From Methanosarcinales archaeon Methan_01 (GTDB lineage Archaea; Halobacteriota; Methanosarcinia; Methanotrichales; Methanotrichaceae), in NCBI GenBank assembly GCA_001602645.1, contig LUYE01000015.1, forward strand, positions 1 through 64,000: a DNA stretch of 64,000 nt. The letters are read 5' to 3'. Shown here piece after piece: positions 45,287 to 54,850 of this stretch; position 1 is the stretch's first letter; the number at the start of each line of letters is the position of its first letter. The notes under the pieces are model-generated. The model was not told the DNA's origin, ran no database searches, and was given only the letters and a program-made list of their open reading frames with translations. Both the position numbers and the translations under genes were made by a program.

Positions 45287-45850
45287 GTGAGCGTTAAGAT
45301 CTTCAACAAATGGGACCCCGAGGAGATCGAGGTGGCGGACCAGAGCATAAAGCGCTATTTCAACCTCCGTCCGACGGTCGTCATGCATTCTGGCGGCAGG
45401 CATGCAAGACAGCAGTTCAAGAAGTCTGAGCAGCACATCGTCGAGCGGCTCATCAACAAGATGATGCAGGGGGAGGACAACACCGGCAAGAAGATGAAGA
45501 CCTACAAGATCGTCGAAGAGGCCTTCGACATCGTCCACCAGAGGACGAAGGAGAACCCCCTCTCGGTCTTTGCGAAGGCGATCTCCAACGCCGGCCCTCG
45601 GGAAGAGGTGGTCCGTCTCAAGTACGGCGGGATAACCGTCCCCAAGGCCGTCGACACCGCCCCCCAGAGGAGGGTGGACGTCGCCCTGAACTTCATCTCC
45701 ACCGGAGCCCAGAGGTCGGCCTTCAAGTCCAAGCGTTCGGCGGCCAGCTGTCTCGCCGACGAGATCATCGCCGCCTCGAAGGGCGATGTTCGAAGCTTCG
45801 CCATGAACAGGAAGGACAGCGTAGAGCGGGTCGCCAAGGCGGCCCGGTGA
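45287..45850 (+). CDS. rpsG: Ribosomal protein S7
   Basis: A 187-residue protein. [22 protein letters not shown]-like N-terminal sequence, [10 protein letters not shown]-type helix ([12 protein letters not shown]) and [19 protein letters not shown] with [17 protein letters not shown] identify archaeal S7. The start is GTG 45287, four bases after the rpsL stop. It is the last gene of this transcript. In many archaea elongation factor genes follow; here a terminator region does. Confidence 0.96.
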   Translation: MSVKIFNKWDPEEIEVADQSIKRYFNLRPTVVMHSGGRHARQQFKKSEQHIVERLINKMMQGEDNTGKKMKTYKIVEEAFDIVHQRTKENPLSVFAKAISNAGPREEVVRLKYGGITVPKAVDTAPQRRVDVALNFISTGAQRSAFKSKRSAASCLADEIIAASKGDVRSFAMNRKDSVERVAKAAR

Positions 45851-45897
45851 CGCCTTCTTGGAGGCGTCCTCGCGTTCAGGGGGGCTCTTCGCCCCCT
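45849..45897 (+). terminator. Tandem hairpins after rpsG
   Basis: GACGCCT/AGGCGTC (45849-45868) starts on the rpsG stop codon. It is followed by a GGGGGC/GCCCCC stem with loop TCTTC (about 45879-45897) and an AT-rich tail. Together they mark the end of the RNA polymerase/ribosomal transcript. Confidence 0.65.
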
Positions 45898-45971
45898 CAA
45901 AATTTGTTTCTGCTTCTCACCCTCGATTTGGGGGCGGCCCCCATCCATCGAGGGGTTTTTGGCAATAAGCA

Positions 45972-45990
45972 AGGCCAGATCATCTGGCCT
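45972..45990. terminator. 9-bp palindrome between rpsG and the convergent flavoprotein gene
   Basis: AGGCCAGAT-C-ATCTGGCCT is a perfect inverted repeat around one base, with T-runs on both sides. It probably serves the leftward flavoprotein gene as well as the rightward transcript. Confidence 0.5.
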
Positions 45991-46020
45991 GAGCTTTTCC
46001 GCCCCCCCCAAACGGGGTTC

Positions 46021-47133
46021 TTACTTGAACCTCTTCACGAAGGACTTGTCGATCCAGCTCTTGAAGGTGTAGATGATCCTCTTGGGGATGGGGACGCAGA
46101 GGTCGCCGTATATCCCGACGGCGCAGCCGCACCCCGTCGAGATGAGGGCTACGGGGCTGTCGGTGGAAGCCCTGATCGAGTAGGGCTTGAGGGCGTCGCC
46201 CTTCGCGACCCTCGCCAGGTTCCTGGCGGTGTGCTTCGCCTGGATCTCCGCCTCCATCCCCGTCTTGGTGGCGAGCTTCCCGTCGATCTCGATCCAGGCA
46301 GAGTCTCCGATGGCGAAGACATCCTTTCGCCCCTCGACCCTCAGGTACTGGTCGGCGAGGAGCCATCCATTCTTCTTTGGCAGGTCGAGGCTCTCGATCA
46401 GGGGCGCGGGCCCGATCCCCGCCGTCCAGATGGTCATGTCGCAGTCCAGGGCTGTGCCGTCGGCGAAGGTGACGCTGCCATCCTGGATCGATTCGACCCG
46501 TTTGTTCGTCAGGACCTCCACCCCCTTTCCCGCCAGGATCTTCTCCATCAGGATGGAGGCGTTCCGAGAGAGGGTCGGCAGAAGCCGGTCCATCATCTCG
46601 ACGACGAATATCTTGCAGCTGGTGTTATCTGCAAGAAAGCAGGCCGTCTCTATCCCGGTGGGCCCCGACCCAATTATCGCGATCTTTTTCGGGCGGGTCT
46701 TTTCGACGAACCGCCTGGCCTTGACCGTATCCTCCAGGGTGTTGATGGCGAAGGCCTTCTCCGCCCCCTCTACCCCGAAGTAGTTCTGGACCGCCCCGGG
46801 GGCGAGGACCAGGACGTCGTAGTCGATATCGTTCTTCTCGCAAGTCACCCTCTTATCGGCGAAGTCCGCCTTCAGGGCCCGGTCCCTGACGTGGACGACG
46901 TCCATCTTCCTGCAGAAGGGCTCGAGGGGGGCGGTCATCTCCTCGATCCCGATCTCGCCGCCGAGGTAGTCGGGGTAGAGGGCCTGGCACTCGATCCTAT
47001 CCTTCGGCTCGATGAGGACCAGCTCCAGCCCCTCCTTTGTGGCGGCGTTTCTCAAGAGCTCCGCTCCGCCGATGCCGCCGCCGATGACGACGACCCGCAG
47101 GAGGGTCTGCCTCTCCAGGTTCATCCGCCTCAT
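46021..47133 (-). CDS. NDH-2-like FAD-dependent NAD(P)H oxidoreductase
   Basis: About 370 residues with two Rossmann folds. VVVIGGGIGGAELLRNAA binds FAD, IAIIGSGPTGIETACFLAD binds NAD(P)H, and VFAIGDSAWIEIDGKLATKTGMEAEIQAKHTARNL is the second FAD motif. TIWTAGIGP and STGCGCAVGIYGD are also typical of type II NADH dehydrogenases and related sulfide:quinone or disulfide reductases. Basic, aromatic residues at the C-terminus (IIYTFKSWIDKSFVKRFK) could attach it to the membrane. ATG 47133 has GAGGTG before it; ATG 47124 is also possible. The electron acceptor is not known. Confidence 0.85.
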   Translation of the reverse strand: MRRMNLERQTLLRVVVIGGGIGGAELLRNAATKEGLELVLIEPKDRIECQALYPDYLGGEIGIEEMTAPLEPFCRKMDVVHVRDRALKADFADKRVTCEKNDIDYDVLVLAPGAVQNYFGVEGAEKAFAINTLEDTVKARRFVEKTRPKKIAIIGSGPTGIETACFLADNTSCKIFVVEMMDRLLPTLSRNASILMEKILAGKGVEVLTNKRVESIQDGSVTFADGTALDCDMTIWTAGIGPAPLIESLDLPKKNGWLLADQYLRVEGRKDVFAIGDSAWIEIDGKLATKTGMEAEIQAKHTARNLARVAKGDALKPYSIRASTDSPVALISTGCGCAVGIYGDLCVPIPKRIIYTFKSWIDKSFVKRFK

Positions 47134-47251
47134 CAACACCTCTGGCCCGGACTTAACCTCTGGTCATCGGTCATAAGGTCTTCGATATCCCCCCGCCGAA
47201 CCACCGTCTCCGGGTCTCTCAGCCCGGAGACGTTCGTCCTCGTCCCACACC

Positions 47252-47668
47252 TCATCTTCCCCGGATGATCGAGAAGGATGCCGACGTCTGGGTGAGGACG
47301 GGGCCGTCTGCCGAGTCTGCCATCACCCTCCCCTCGGCGAAGGCTACCCGCCGGCCCATCCTCACCACCTTTCCGGCGGCCGCAATCCTCCCCTTCCGCA
47401 CCCCTCGGAGGTAGGAGGTGGTCTCGGATATCGTCGCGATGCGATCGCCCGGATCGAGGAGGGTGAAGAGGGCGATGGCCATCGCCTCGTCGGCGAGGGC
47501 GGCGTAGATCCCCCCTTGCATCCACCCCGCCCCGTTCAGCATCTCGGGCCTCACCTCCATCTGAAGCTCGGCCTTCCCATCGCCGAACGTGGCGACCTCG
47601 ATCCCCATCAGTTTGAAGAAGGGGTTTGCATCCCTACCCCTTTCTCTCAGATCTTCGAGGTAGCTCAT
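47252..47668 (-). CDS. PaaI-family hotdog-fold thioesterase
   Basis: A 138-residue hotdog protein. [25 protein letters not shown] begins the fold. [24 protein letters not shown] is the hotdog helix, with the catalytic Asp/Glu region in [41 protein letters not shown] covers the later strands. These enzymes hydrolyse acyl- or phenylacetyl-CoA. ATG 47668 is chosen over TTG 47683. It is followed on the same strand by the flavoprotein gene after about 120 bases. Confidence 0.87.
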   Translation of the reverse strand: MSYLEDLRERGRDANPFFKLMGIEVATFGDGKAELQMEVRPEMLNGAGWMQGGIYAALADEAMAIALFTLLDPGDRIATISETTSYLRGVRKGRIAAAGKVVRMGRRVAFAEGRVMADSADGPVLTQTSASFSIIRGR

Positions 47669-47784
47669 TTTGTCGTCCTTCAAGACCTGTTTGTATAAGC
47701 TTTTTGGAGGGTGCTATCGTCAGGCCTGTTCGAGAACGTCCCCGAGACCAAAAAGAGATATCCGTTCGGGTTTACGTTTTTATC

Positions 47785-48876
47785 ATGGCAGGGAACTCTT
47801 TCGGCACCATCTTCAAGATCACCACCTGGGGCGAGAGCCACGGCCGGGCCGTCGGGGCCGTCGTCGACGGCTGCCCCGCAGGTCTGGCCTTATCCGTGGA
47901 GGAGGTCCAGAGGGAGCTGGACCGGAGGCGTCCGGGGCAGAGCTTCATCTCTACCCAGCGGAAGGAGGAGGATCGAGTCGAGATTCTGAGCGGCACCTTC
48001 GATGGGGTTACGACGGGAACTCCCATCTCGATGCTCGTCTGGAACAAGGATGCGAAATCGAGCGCCTACGACGCCCTGCGAGACCGGCCGAGGCCGGGCC
48101 ATGCCGATTGGCCTTACCTCGCCCGGTACGGGATCCGGGACCACCGGGGCGGGGGGAGAGCCTCGGCGAGGGAGACGGTCGGGCGGGTTGCTGCCGGGGC
48201 CGTCGCGAAGAGGCTCCTCGCCGTCGAGGGGATCTCTATCGTCGGCTACGTCCTGGAGCTCGGGGGCGTCCGGGCCGACCTTCCGGATGGCGAGGATCCA
48301 TGGTGCCTGAGGGAGGCGGCCGAGAGGAACCCCGTCCGCTGCCCCGACCCGTTGGCTGCTGAAGAGATGGTCCGGGCCATCGAGGCGGCCCGTGCGGCCG
48401 GCGACAGCCTCGGGGGGATCGCCGAGATCGTCGCCGTCGGCGTTCCCCCGGGGCTGGGGGAGCCGGTCTTCGATAAGCTCGACGGAGACCTCGCCCGCGC
48501 CCTCATGGGGATCGGGGCGGTCAAGGCCGTCGAGATCGGCGCGGGGGTTGAGGCTGCCCGGATGCGCGGAAGCGAGATGAACGATCCCATCCTCCCCGGG
48601 CAGGAGGGACCAAGGTTTGAGACGAACAACGTCGGAGGGATCCTCGGCGGGATATCGACGGGGGCGCCGATAATCTGCAGGATCGCTGTCAAGCCGACGC
48701 CATCGATTTCCAGACCCCAGAGGACGGTGGACTTATCGACGGGGGAGGCGGTGGAGATCGATATCAGAGGCAGGCACGACCCCTCGATCCCCCCGAGGAT
48801 CGTCCCCGTGGCGGAGGCGATGGTGGCCCTAGTCCTCGCGGACCACTTCCTGAGGCGAAAGGTGGCCAGGGTCTGA
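47785..48876 (+). CDS. aroC: Chorismate synthase
   Basis: The last enzyme of the shikimate pathway, using reduced FMN. The 363-residue product shows [66 protein letters not shown] and [26 protein letters not shown] 47785 is about 27 bases after a TATA-like AGATATCC, so the message is probably leaderless. Open frame upstream of the ATG is not conserved. Confidence 0.95.
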   Translation: MAGNSFGTIFKITTWGESHGRAVGAVVDGCPAGLALSVEEVQRELDRRRPGQSFISTQRKEEDRVEILSGTFDGVTTGTPISMLVWNKDAKSSAYDALRDRPRPGHADWPYLARYGIRDHRGGGRASARETVGRVAAGAVAKRLLAVEGISIVGYVLELGGVRADLPDGEDPWCLREAAERNPVRCPDPLAAEEMVRAIEAARAAGDSLGGIAEIVAVGVPPGLGEPVFDKLDGDLARALMGIGAVKAVEIGAGVEAARMRGSEMNDPILPGQEGPRFETNNVGGILGGISTGAPIICRIAVKPTPSISRPQRTVDLSTGEAVEIDIRGRHDPSIPPRIVPVAEAMVALVLADHFLRRKVARV

Positions 48877-48891
48877 ATCGAGGGAGCTAGA

Positions 48892-48899
48892 TTTTATAT
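48892..48899 (+). promoter_or_regulatory. TATA box of moeA
   Basis: TTTTATAT is centred 27 bases before the ATG at 48923, predicting a leaderless message. Confidence 0.6.
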
Positions 48900-48922
48900 C
48901 GGTCTCCCAAAGATCGACGTCC

Positions 48923-50725
48923 ATGCAGAAGGAGTTTCACACCCTCCTCTCCCTCGACGAGGCGAGGAGGGTCGTCCTCGGCCGCCCGCTGACGGCCAGC
49001 TTCGAGACCGTCCCCCTGGAGAGGGCCGCCGGCCGGGTCCTTGCCGAGAGGGTGGCGTCGGGAATCGACGTCCCCGGCTTCCACCGGGCCGCCATGGACG
49101 GCTACGCCCTCAGATCCTCCGAGACCGTAGAGGCGAGGGAGGATCGGCCCATTGCCTTCTCCCTCATCGGCCGGGTCCCCATGGGACGGGCGCCGGAGTT
49201 GGCCGTCGGCGAGGGCGAGGCTGTCGAGGTATCCACCGGCTCGATGATGCCCGCTGGCGCCGACGCCGTCGTCATGGTCGAGCACTCCGAGGTAGACGGC
49301 TCATCTCTCCTCATAAGGCGGCCGGTCCACTTCGGGGAGAACACCCACCGGGCCGGGGGAGACGTCGCCATGGGCGAGACGGTCCTCCCTGCTGGGAGGA
49401 GGCTCTCGGCCCGGGAGATCGGCCTTTTGGCGGCGGTGGGCCGGAGGGATGTGAGGGTCCGATCTCTCAAGGTGGCGGTCGCCTCATCCGGGAATGAGCT
49501 CGTCCCTCCCGGCTCCGGCTCGGGGCTCTCCCCGGGCCAGATCTACGACATTAACTCTTACTCGATAGCAGCGGCCGTGGAGGAGTGTGGCGGAACCCCC
49601 TGGATCTGGGGAATTCTGCCCGATGACTGCGATAGGATGGCCGAGGGGCTCCTCGCCATGGCCGAGGAGTCTGACCTCGTCATCGTCTCCGGCAGCACCT
49701 CCGCCGGGGTAGGGGACATGGTCTATCGGGTCGTTGAGGAGGTCGGCGAGGTCGTATTTCACGGGATCAACCTCAAGCCCGGAAAGCCGACCCTCTTCGG
49801 GTCCGTCGGGGAGAAGCCCTTCATCGGCCTTCCCGGATACCCTACGAGCGCCCTCACCGTCTTCGGCCTCCTGGCGGCCCCGGCCATCCGGAGTGCGGTG
49901 GGGACGGAGCACCTCGCGCCTTCGGCGACCGGCAGGCTCGCGAGGCCCGTCCGGTCCGAAGGCCGGCGGCAGATGCTGGCGGTGGCGGTCGTCGGGGGGT
50001 GGGTCTACCCCGTAGACAAGGGGAGCGGCTCCATCACCACCCTCGCCGCCGCCGACGGCGTCGTCGATATCCCAAGCTCCGTCGAGTTCCTCGACCGGGG
50101 GGAGGAGGTGACGGTCCATCTATTCGGCGACGTCCAGAAGGCCTCCCTCCTCCTGGAGGGGGAGGACTGCCCCCGGCTCGAAACTCTCTTCGCCGCCCTC
50201 CCCTTCCCGGTCCGGTTCGTCCCCACCGGGAGCCGCTGCGGCGCCATCTCGGCAGAGGACGGCGTCGCGGATATAGCAGTCGTCTCGCGGTCTGTGGGGC
50301 TGGACCCCGTCTGGGACGAGGCGGTCCTCGAGCCGATCGGCGGCTATCGCAGAGAGCTGGTGATCATGGCGAAAGATCCTGAACTTCTCGAGCTGGAGGG
50401 GATAGAGGAGAGACGGGTCCTGGGCTGGACCAGGGACTCGGAGATGAGCCGGATATTCGGGAGAGTTCTGGAGGAGGCGGGCCACTCGTCGGTCGGATTT
50501 GTCGGTCGGGCCCGGACCCACGCCGCCGTCGCCGGCTCTGTGAAGGCGGACCGCGCCGACCTCGGCTTCGCCGCCCAGGAGGCGGCGGAGGAGGCTAGCC
50601 TCGCCGCGATGAAGGTGGCCGAAGACGAGATACTCTTTTTTGCCCGTCCCGATAAGATAGATCGGGATGCGGTCCGGACCTTCCTGGAGTCCCTCGGATC
50701 GCTCCTCAAGAGCGATGTTCTCTAA
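48923..50725 (+). CDS. moeA: MoeA molybdopterin molybdotransferase fused to a periplasmic-binding-like domain
   Basis: A 600-residue fusion. Residues 1-~400 are MoeA, which inserts Mo or W into adenylated molybdopterin: FHRAAMDGYALRSS, VSTGSMMPAGADAVVMVE, YDINSYSIAAAVEECGG, VSGSTSAGVGDMVYRV and FIGLPGYPTSALTVF. The rest (~410-600) resembles the LysR-substrate/PBP-like domain of COG1910: TGSRCGAISAEDGVADIAVVSR, YRRELVIMAKDPELLEL and DLGFAAQEAAEEASL. This fusion is common in methanogens, and the added domain is suspected to sense or bind oxyanions or the cofactor. A diverged copy of the 3' end lies at 51750-51960. Confidence 0.93.
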   Translation: MQKEFHTLLSLDEARRVVLGRPLTASFETVPLERAAGRVLAERVASGIDVPGFHRAAMDGYALRSSETVEAREDRPIAFSLIGRVPMGRAPELAVGEGEAVEVSTGSMMPAGADAVVMVEHSEVDGSSLLIRRPVHFGENTHRAGGDVAMGETVLPAGRRLSAREIGLLAAVGRRDVRVRSLKVAVASSGNELVPPGSGSGLSPGQIYDINSYSIAAAVEECGGTPWIWGILPDDCDRMAEGLLAMAEESDLVIVSGSTSAGVGDMVYRVVEEVGEVVFHGINLKPGKPTLFGSVGEKPFIGLPGYPTSALTVFGLLAAPAIRSAVGTEHLAPSATGRLARPVRSEGRRQMLAVAVVGGWVYPVDKGSGSITTLAAADGVVDIPSSVEFLDRGEEVTVHLFGDVQKASLLLEGEDCPRLETLFAALPFPVRFVPTGSRCGAISAEDGVADIAVVSRSVGLDPVWDEAVLEPIGGYRRELVIMAKDPELLELEGIEERRVLGWTRDSEMSRIFGRVLEEAGHSSVGFVGRARTHAAVAGSVKADRADLGFAAQEAAEEASLAAMKVAEDEILFFARPDKIDRDAVRTFLESLGSLLKSDVL

Positions 50726-50733
50726 ACCTTTCT

Positions 50734-51528
50734 TTGTCGTTGGGGCAGAAGAAGATGAAGACTGATTACAATGCCATGGCGGATGTATACGCTCGCAGCC
50801 GGAGGGCGAGTAAGCACGTGATTGCCGAGTTGCAGTCATTCTGTTCAATCACTCCCGCGTCCAAGGTGTTGGAGGTCGGCTGTGGCACAGCCAACCACAT
50901 CCACGCCCTCATCGATTCGGCTGGCTGTGCTGGGTGGGGCGTCGAGCCTTCCGAAGGCATGCGGCAGCATGCGCCTGTTCATTCCCGGCTTAGGGTCTGC
51001 CAGGGATCGGCCGAGAATATCCCATTCGGGGATGCTTTCTTCGCCCTTCTGTTCTCGGTCAACGTGATCCATCATGTGCCCAGGCCCAGGAATTACTTTG
51101 AGGAGAGTTTTCGAGTTCTCCGCCCTGGTGGATGGATATGCACATTCACGGATTCGACCGAGATGATTCGGAGAAGGGTACCGCTTTCGCGGTATTGGCC
51201 ATCGACCGCTGAAGTGGACATCGCACGATACCATACAGTCGCTGAGTTGCTCGACGTCATGGGTCAAGTGGGTTTCATCAATCTGGCTACTCGTGAGATC
51301 AAAAAAACATCGCGCCTTGTCGATGTTACGCCCTACCGGGAGAAGGCTTTTTCGTGCCTTCGGTTCATTGATGATGTTCAGTTCGAAGAAGGTCTTCAGC
51401 GGCTTGAGGAGGATCTGCGGAAAGGACCGGTGTATGTGAAGTCGGAATACGTGTGCATATGGGGAGAAGTCCCAACAAGCGCCTCCAACGCCGTGGCGCG
51501 GAATATCTCGCCTTCGCCACATGGCTGA
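50734..51528 (+). CDS. Class I SAM-dependent methyltransferase, likely acquired
   Basis: The 264-residue product contains the SAM loop VLEVGCGTANHIHAL (about residues 45-59), GVEPSEGMRQHAP (acidic residue of motif II), GSAENIPFGDAFFALLFSVNVIHHV (motif III-IV) and RVLRPGGWICTFTDS. It is a UbiE/type-11-like methyltransferase whose substrate is unknown. The DNA is visibly less GC-rich and uses codons such as CAT, GTG and TTG more evenly than its neighbours. It is bracketed by the end of moeA and a decayed copy of that same end, a pattern expected from insertion with duplication. The listed start is TTG 50734; ATG 50755 is an alternative. Confidence 0.82.
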   Translation: MSLGQKKMKTDYNAMADVYARSRRASKHVIAELQSFCSITPASKVLEVGCGTANHIHALIDSAGCAGWGVEPSEGMRQHAPVHSRLRVCQGSAENIPFGDAFFALLFSVNVIHHVPRPRNYFEESFRVLRPGGWICTFTDSTEMIRRRVPLSRYWPSTAEVDIARYHTVAELLDVMGQVGFINLATREIKKTSRLVDVTPYREKAFSCLRFIDDVQFEEGLQRLEEDLRKGPVYVKSEYVCIWGEVPTSASNAVARNISPSPHG

Positions 51529-51749
51529 AAGTCTGAGAGTGGCTGAAGGTCTGATCCCGGCTCGTCCTCAACCGCGAAGTCGTGCGGTTAGGGGGCGAAG
51601 CTGAATTCATGCATTTTATATTTTTTCCTTCAGCATATCTTATCTCACAGTCTCCAAGCCTATCCGCTAGCTAGGTCTCGGTGAGACCCACCTACCTAAT
51701 AACTGTGGCTGGAGGGTTTCTGGCAATGGCCGGTACGGGGAAGCCCGTC

Positions 51750-51960
51750 ATCGGTTGTTCGAGATGCTCGACGAGGGGTTCCCACAGTCCTCGGCGAACG
51801 TTCAGCTGGCCGAGCGGATCTGGGCTTCGGTCTTTTGGAGGCGGCGGAGGAGACGGGCCTCGCCACGGGGAAGATGGCGGAGGACGAGATCCTCTTTTTT
51901 GCCCGTCCTGATAAGAGAGATCGGGATCCGGTCCGGGCCTTCATGGAGGCGCTGGTTGGT
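51750..51960 (+). pseudogene. Decayed duplicate of the moeA 3' end
   Basis: Bases 51838-51950 match moeA 50578-50690 at roughly 86% by eye. They translate as ADLGFGLLEAAEETGL, EDEILFFARPDKRDRD and VRAFMEAL in the frame corresponding to the MoeA tail. Upstream, a related stretch (RLFEMLDEGF) is in a different frame, so the copy is frameshifted, and no start codon or MoeA domain precedes it. After 51960 the homology ends and the frame drifts to a stop at 52047. Confidence 0.7.
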
Positions 51961-52210
51961 GTCTCCAAGACTCCAAGCAAAAGCATAGCTCAAATCAAGA
52001 GAGAACCATCCTCAAAAGCCATTATGGCTATTTTTATATGCATGTAATCCGTTTTAACTTGAGTTCAGATAATCTATAACGGAGTCATATTCTCGTTTAT
52101 AAAGCGATGCCTGTAGGGGGAGAGCACGAGCAAAAACATCTATTGGGGGAGTCGCCAGGTCGCAATTTCATGACAAAAGCCGAAGGCCAGAGGAGAGCTC
52201 CATCCGGTGT
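51961..52210. other. AT-richer intergenic region upstream of the histidine kinase
   Basis: No gene was seen. A TATA-like GTTTATAAAG (about 52095-52104) could start the kinase transcript with a leader of about 80 bases that contains GGGGGAG twice. Confidence 0.4.
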
Positions 52211-54850
52211 TTGTTCGTTGGGGATGGGCTCGATATCTCAAAGTTCGAGGATATGAATTTCGAGATCGTCGGGTCGGCGGCGGAGGCGATCGAGAAGCTG
52301 GAGGGCTCCTTCTACGACGTCGTCGTCACCGACTCTTCGACGGGCGGCATCGACCTTCTGAAGAAGGTCCGCTCCAAAGATCCTGAGATCCCCTTCATCC
52401 TTCTCATCGACGTTGGCGAGGGGGCGATCTCCGAGGCCATGAAATGCGGGGCAGAATACTGTTTTAAGGGAAGAGACGGAGGCGTCATGTCCTCGGACCT
52501 CGCCCATCGGATCCGGACGGCGGTGGCCTTCAGAAGGGAGCGGTCTCTCCGCCGGGAGCTGGACGAGCGGCACAGCGCCCTCCTTCAGAGCCTTCCGGCG
52601 ATGACATTTTCCAGCTCCCTGGATTTCGTTCCAACCTCAATCCGCGGAAAGGTAGAAGAGATCACCGGCTACACCCCAGAGGCGATCTCCTCCAGAAACC
52701 CGAGTTGGTATCAGATAATCCACCCCGACGAACTCCTCTGGCTGAGACCGAAGATGGATGGGGCCAGAGCCGGTTCTTTGAACATATCGGAGAACGAGTA
52801 TAGAATCGTCCGCAAGGACGGCGAAGTCGCCTGGGTCCACGAGCTGGTCCAGATCGTCTGTGAAGGGCCAGGACATCCCGCCAAAGTCGAGGGGGTCCTC
52901 TACGACATCACCTCCCGCAAGTGGACTGAGGCTGCGCTGGAGGATAGCGAAAGCAGATATCGGGAGCTAGCGGGCTTGTTGCCCCTGATCGCTTTCGAGC
53001 TCGATCTCGAGGGCCGGGTCACCTTCTACAACCAGAAAGGCCTGGAGGTCTTTGGATACTCCCCCGAAGACCTCAGGCGAGGCCTCACCATCTTTGACGT
53101 GATCGTGAACGTCGACCCTGATGAGCTGGAAGGGGGCTTCCGGCTCGCTTTGAGGGGAGTCTGTCCGGACTATGAGCTTCTAATGAAGAGAAAAGACGGC
53201 AGTACCTTCCCGTCCATCGTTAAAACCGCCCCCATAATCCGAGATGGCCACCCTTCGGGGCTGAGGGGGATCATCGTGGACATCTCCGAGAGGAAGGAGA
53301 TGGAGGAGGCGCTGAGGGAGAGCGAGAGGTTCTATCGGACCATCATCGAGGATCAGACCGACCTCATCTGTCGTTTCCGGCCCGATGGGGTATTCACCTT
53401 CGCGAACGACGCCTACTGCCGCTACTTCGGCAAGACTCGTGAGGATCTGATCGGCCACGCCTTCACGCCTCTGATCCCGGAGGAGGATCTGGAGATGGCC
53501 CGCCAGAAGTTCTCGTCCCTCTCCCGAAAGTCCCCTCTAACCAGCTACGAGCACCGGGTCGTCCTCCCGGGCGGGCTGGTCCGTTGGCAGAGGTGGACCG
53601 ATCGGGCGATCTTCGACGACTCGGGTGAACTCGTCGAGTTCCAGTCGGTGGGTCAGGACATCACCGAGCAGAAAAAGCTGGATGAAGAGCTTCGCCGCGC
53701 CTACAAGCGTCTGATGGACATAATCGGCTTCCTTCCGGACGCCACCTTCGTCGTAGACGAGGACAGACGGGTGATCGCGTGGAACCGGGCGATCGAGGAT
53801 ATGACGGGCGTTCGAAACGAGGAGATCATCGGGGAGGGCGATTACGCCTATGGAGTGCCCTTTTATGGTTTTAATAGGCCCATACTCATCGATCATATAT
53901 TTTTAGACGATGACGGATTGAGGGACGAGTATGATTACATCAAACGGATGGGGGACACCGTCTTCGGCGAGGTCTTCGTTCCATCCCTTTATGGTGGAAA
54001 AGGTGCCTACCTCTTTGGGACAGCATCTCCCCTCTTTGACGATGAGGGACGGATCGTGGGCGCGATCGAGTCGATCCGGGATATAACCGATCGGAAGCGT
54101 GCAGAAATGGTGCTGCAGAAGGCTCACGACGAGCTGGAGATCAGGGTTTTGGAGAGGACGAGAGAGCTGGAGGCGAAGAACGCCGAGATGGAGAGGTTCG
54201 CCTACACCGTCTCCCACGACCTCCGGTCACCTCTCGTCACCATCCAGGGATTTCTCGGCTTTCTCCAGGAGGATGTGCGAGATCGGGACGGTGAGAAGAT
54301 CGACGCCGACATCGAGATGATCTCCGATGCCGTCGAGAAGATGGACTACCTGCTGCAGGATACCCTCCGGCTCTCTCGGATCGGCCGGGTAGCAAACCCC
54401 CCGGAGGACGTGCCCTTCGAAGATATCGTCGGTGACGCCCTCGGCTCGATCTCGGAGATGGCGAGGTCGAGGGGGGTCGAGATCTCTCTGGCTGAAGAAT
54501 GGCCCATCGTCCACGTCGACCGGCTGAGGATCGGAGAGACGCTCGTAAACCTGATCGAGAACGGCATAAGATACTCGGCCGACCAGCCCCGCCCCCGAGT
54601 GGAGGTGGGATGGCGAAAAGATGACGAAGAGACGGTCTTCTTCGTCCGAGACAACGGGATCGGGATCGATCCCGGCCAGCAGGAGAAGGTCTTCGAGCTG
54701 TTCTACAAGGCCGATCCGGAGGGGGAGGGGACCGGGGCGGGGCTCGCCATCGTCAAGAGGATCATAGAGGTCCACGGCGGCCGAATTTGGGTCGAGTCGG
54801 AGGAGGGCGAAGGCAGCACCTTCTGCTTCACTCTGCCGATGGTCGATTGA
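52211..54850 (+). CDS. Multi-PAS sensor histidine kinase with N-terminal receiver-like domain
   Basis: The 879-residue soluble protein has, in order, a receiver-like domain (residues ~1-110; VVVTDSSTGGIDLLKKVR holds the possible phospho-acceptor Asp), four PAS domains (about 118-240, 248-370, 375-495, 500-625), a HisKA helix pair with FAYTVSHDLRSPLVTI (His near 669), and an ATPase domain with LIENGIRYS, RDNGIGIDPGQ and GEGTGAGLAIVKRI. No transmembrane helix is visible, so it senses in the cytoplasm. The first acidic pair of the receiver appears incomplete and the start is a TTG, so the N-terminus is uncertain. No response regulator gene is adjacent. Confidence 0.9.
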   Translation: MFVGDGLDISKFEDMNFEIVGSAAEAIEKLEGSFYDVVVTDSSTGGIDLLKKVRSKDPEIPFILLIDVGEGAISEAMKCGAEYCFKGRDGGVMSSDLAHRIRTAVAFRRERSLRRELDERHSALLQSLPAMTFSSSLDFVPTSIRGKVEEITGYTPEAISSRNPSWYQIIHPDELLWLRPKMDGARAGSLNISENEYRIVRKDGEVAWVHELVQIVCEGPGHPAKVEGVLYDITSRKWTEAALEDSESRYRELAGLLPLIAFELDLEGRVTFYNQKGLEVFGYSPEDLRRGLTIFDVIVNVDPDELEGGFRLALRGVCPDYELLMKRKDGSTFPSIVKTAPIIRDGHPSGLRGIIVDISERKEMEEALRESERFYRTIIEDQTDLICRFRPDGVFTFANDAYCRYFGKTREDLIGHAFTPLIPEEDLEMARQKFSSLSRKSPLTSYEHRVVLPGGLVRWQRWTDRAIFDDSGELVEFQSVGQDITEQKKLDEELRRAYKRLMDIIGFLPDATFVVDEDRRVIAWNRAIEDMTGVRNEEIIGEGDYAYGVPFYGFNRPILIDHIFLDDDGLRDEYDYIKRMGDTVFGEVFVPSLYGGKGAYLFGTASPLFDDEGRIVGAIESIRDITDRKRAEMVLQKAHDELEIRVLERTRELEAKNAEMERFAYTVSHDLRSPLVTIQGFLGFLQEDVRDRDGEKIDADIEMISDAVEKMDYLLQDTLRLSRIGRVANPPEDVPFEDIVGDALGSISEMARSRGVEISLAEEWPIVHVDRLRIGETLVNLIENGIRYSADQPRPRVEVGWRKDDEETVFFVRDNGIGIDPGQQEKVFELFYKADPEGEGTGAGLAIVKRIIEVHGGRIWVESEEGEGSTFCFTLPMVD

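Noticed and set aside
45847-47268. A 473-codon plus-strand frame opposite the flavoprotein gene
   Set aside because: It overlaps terminators and the flavoprotein, whose FAD and NAD motifs are clear.
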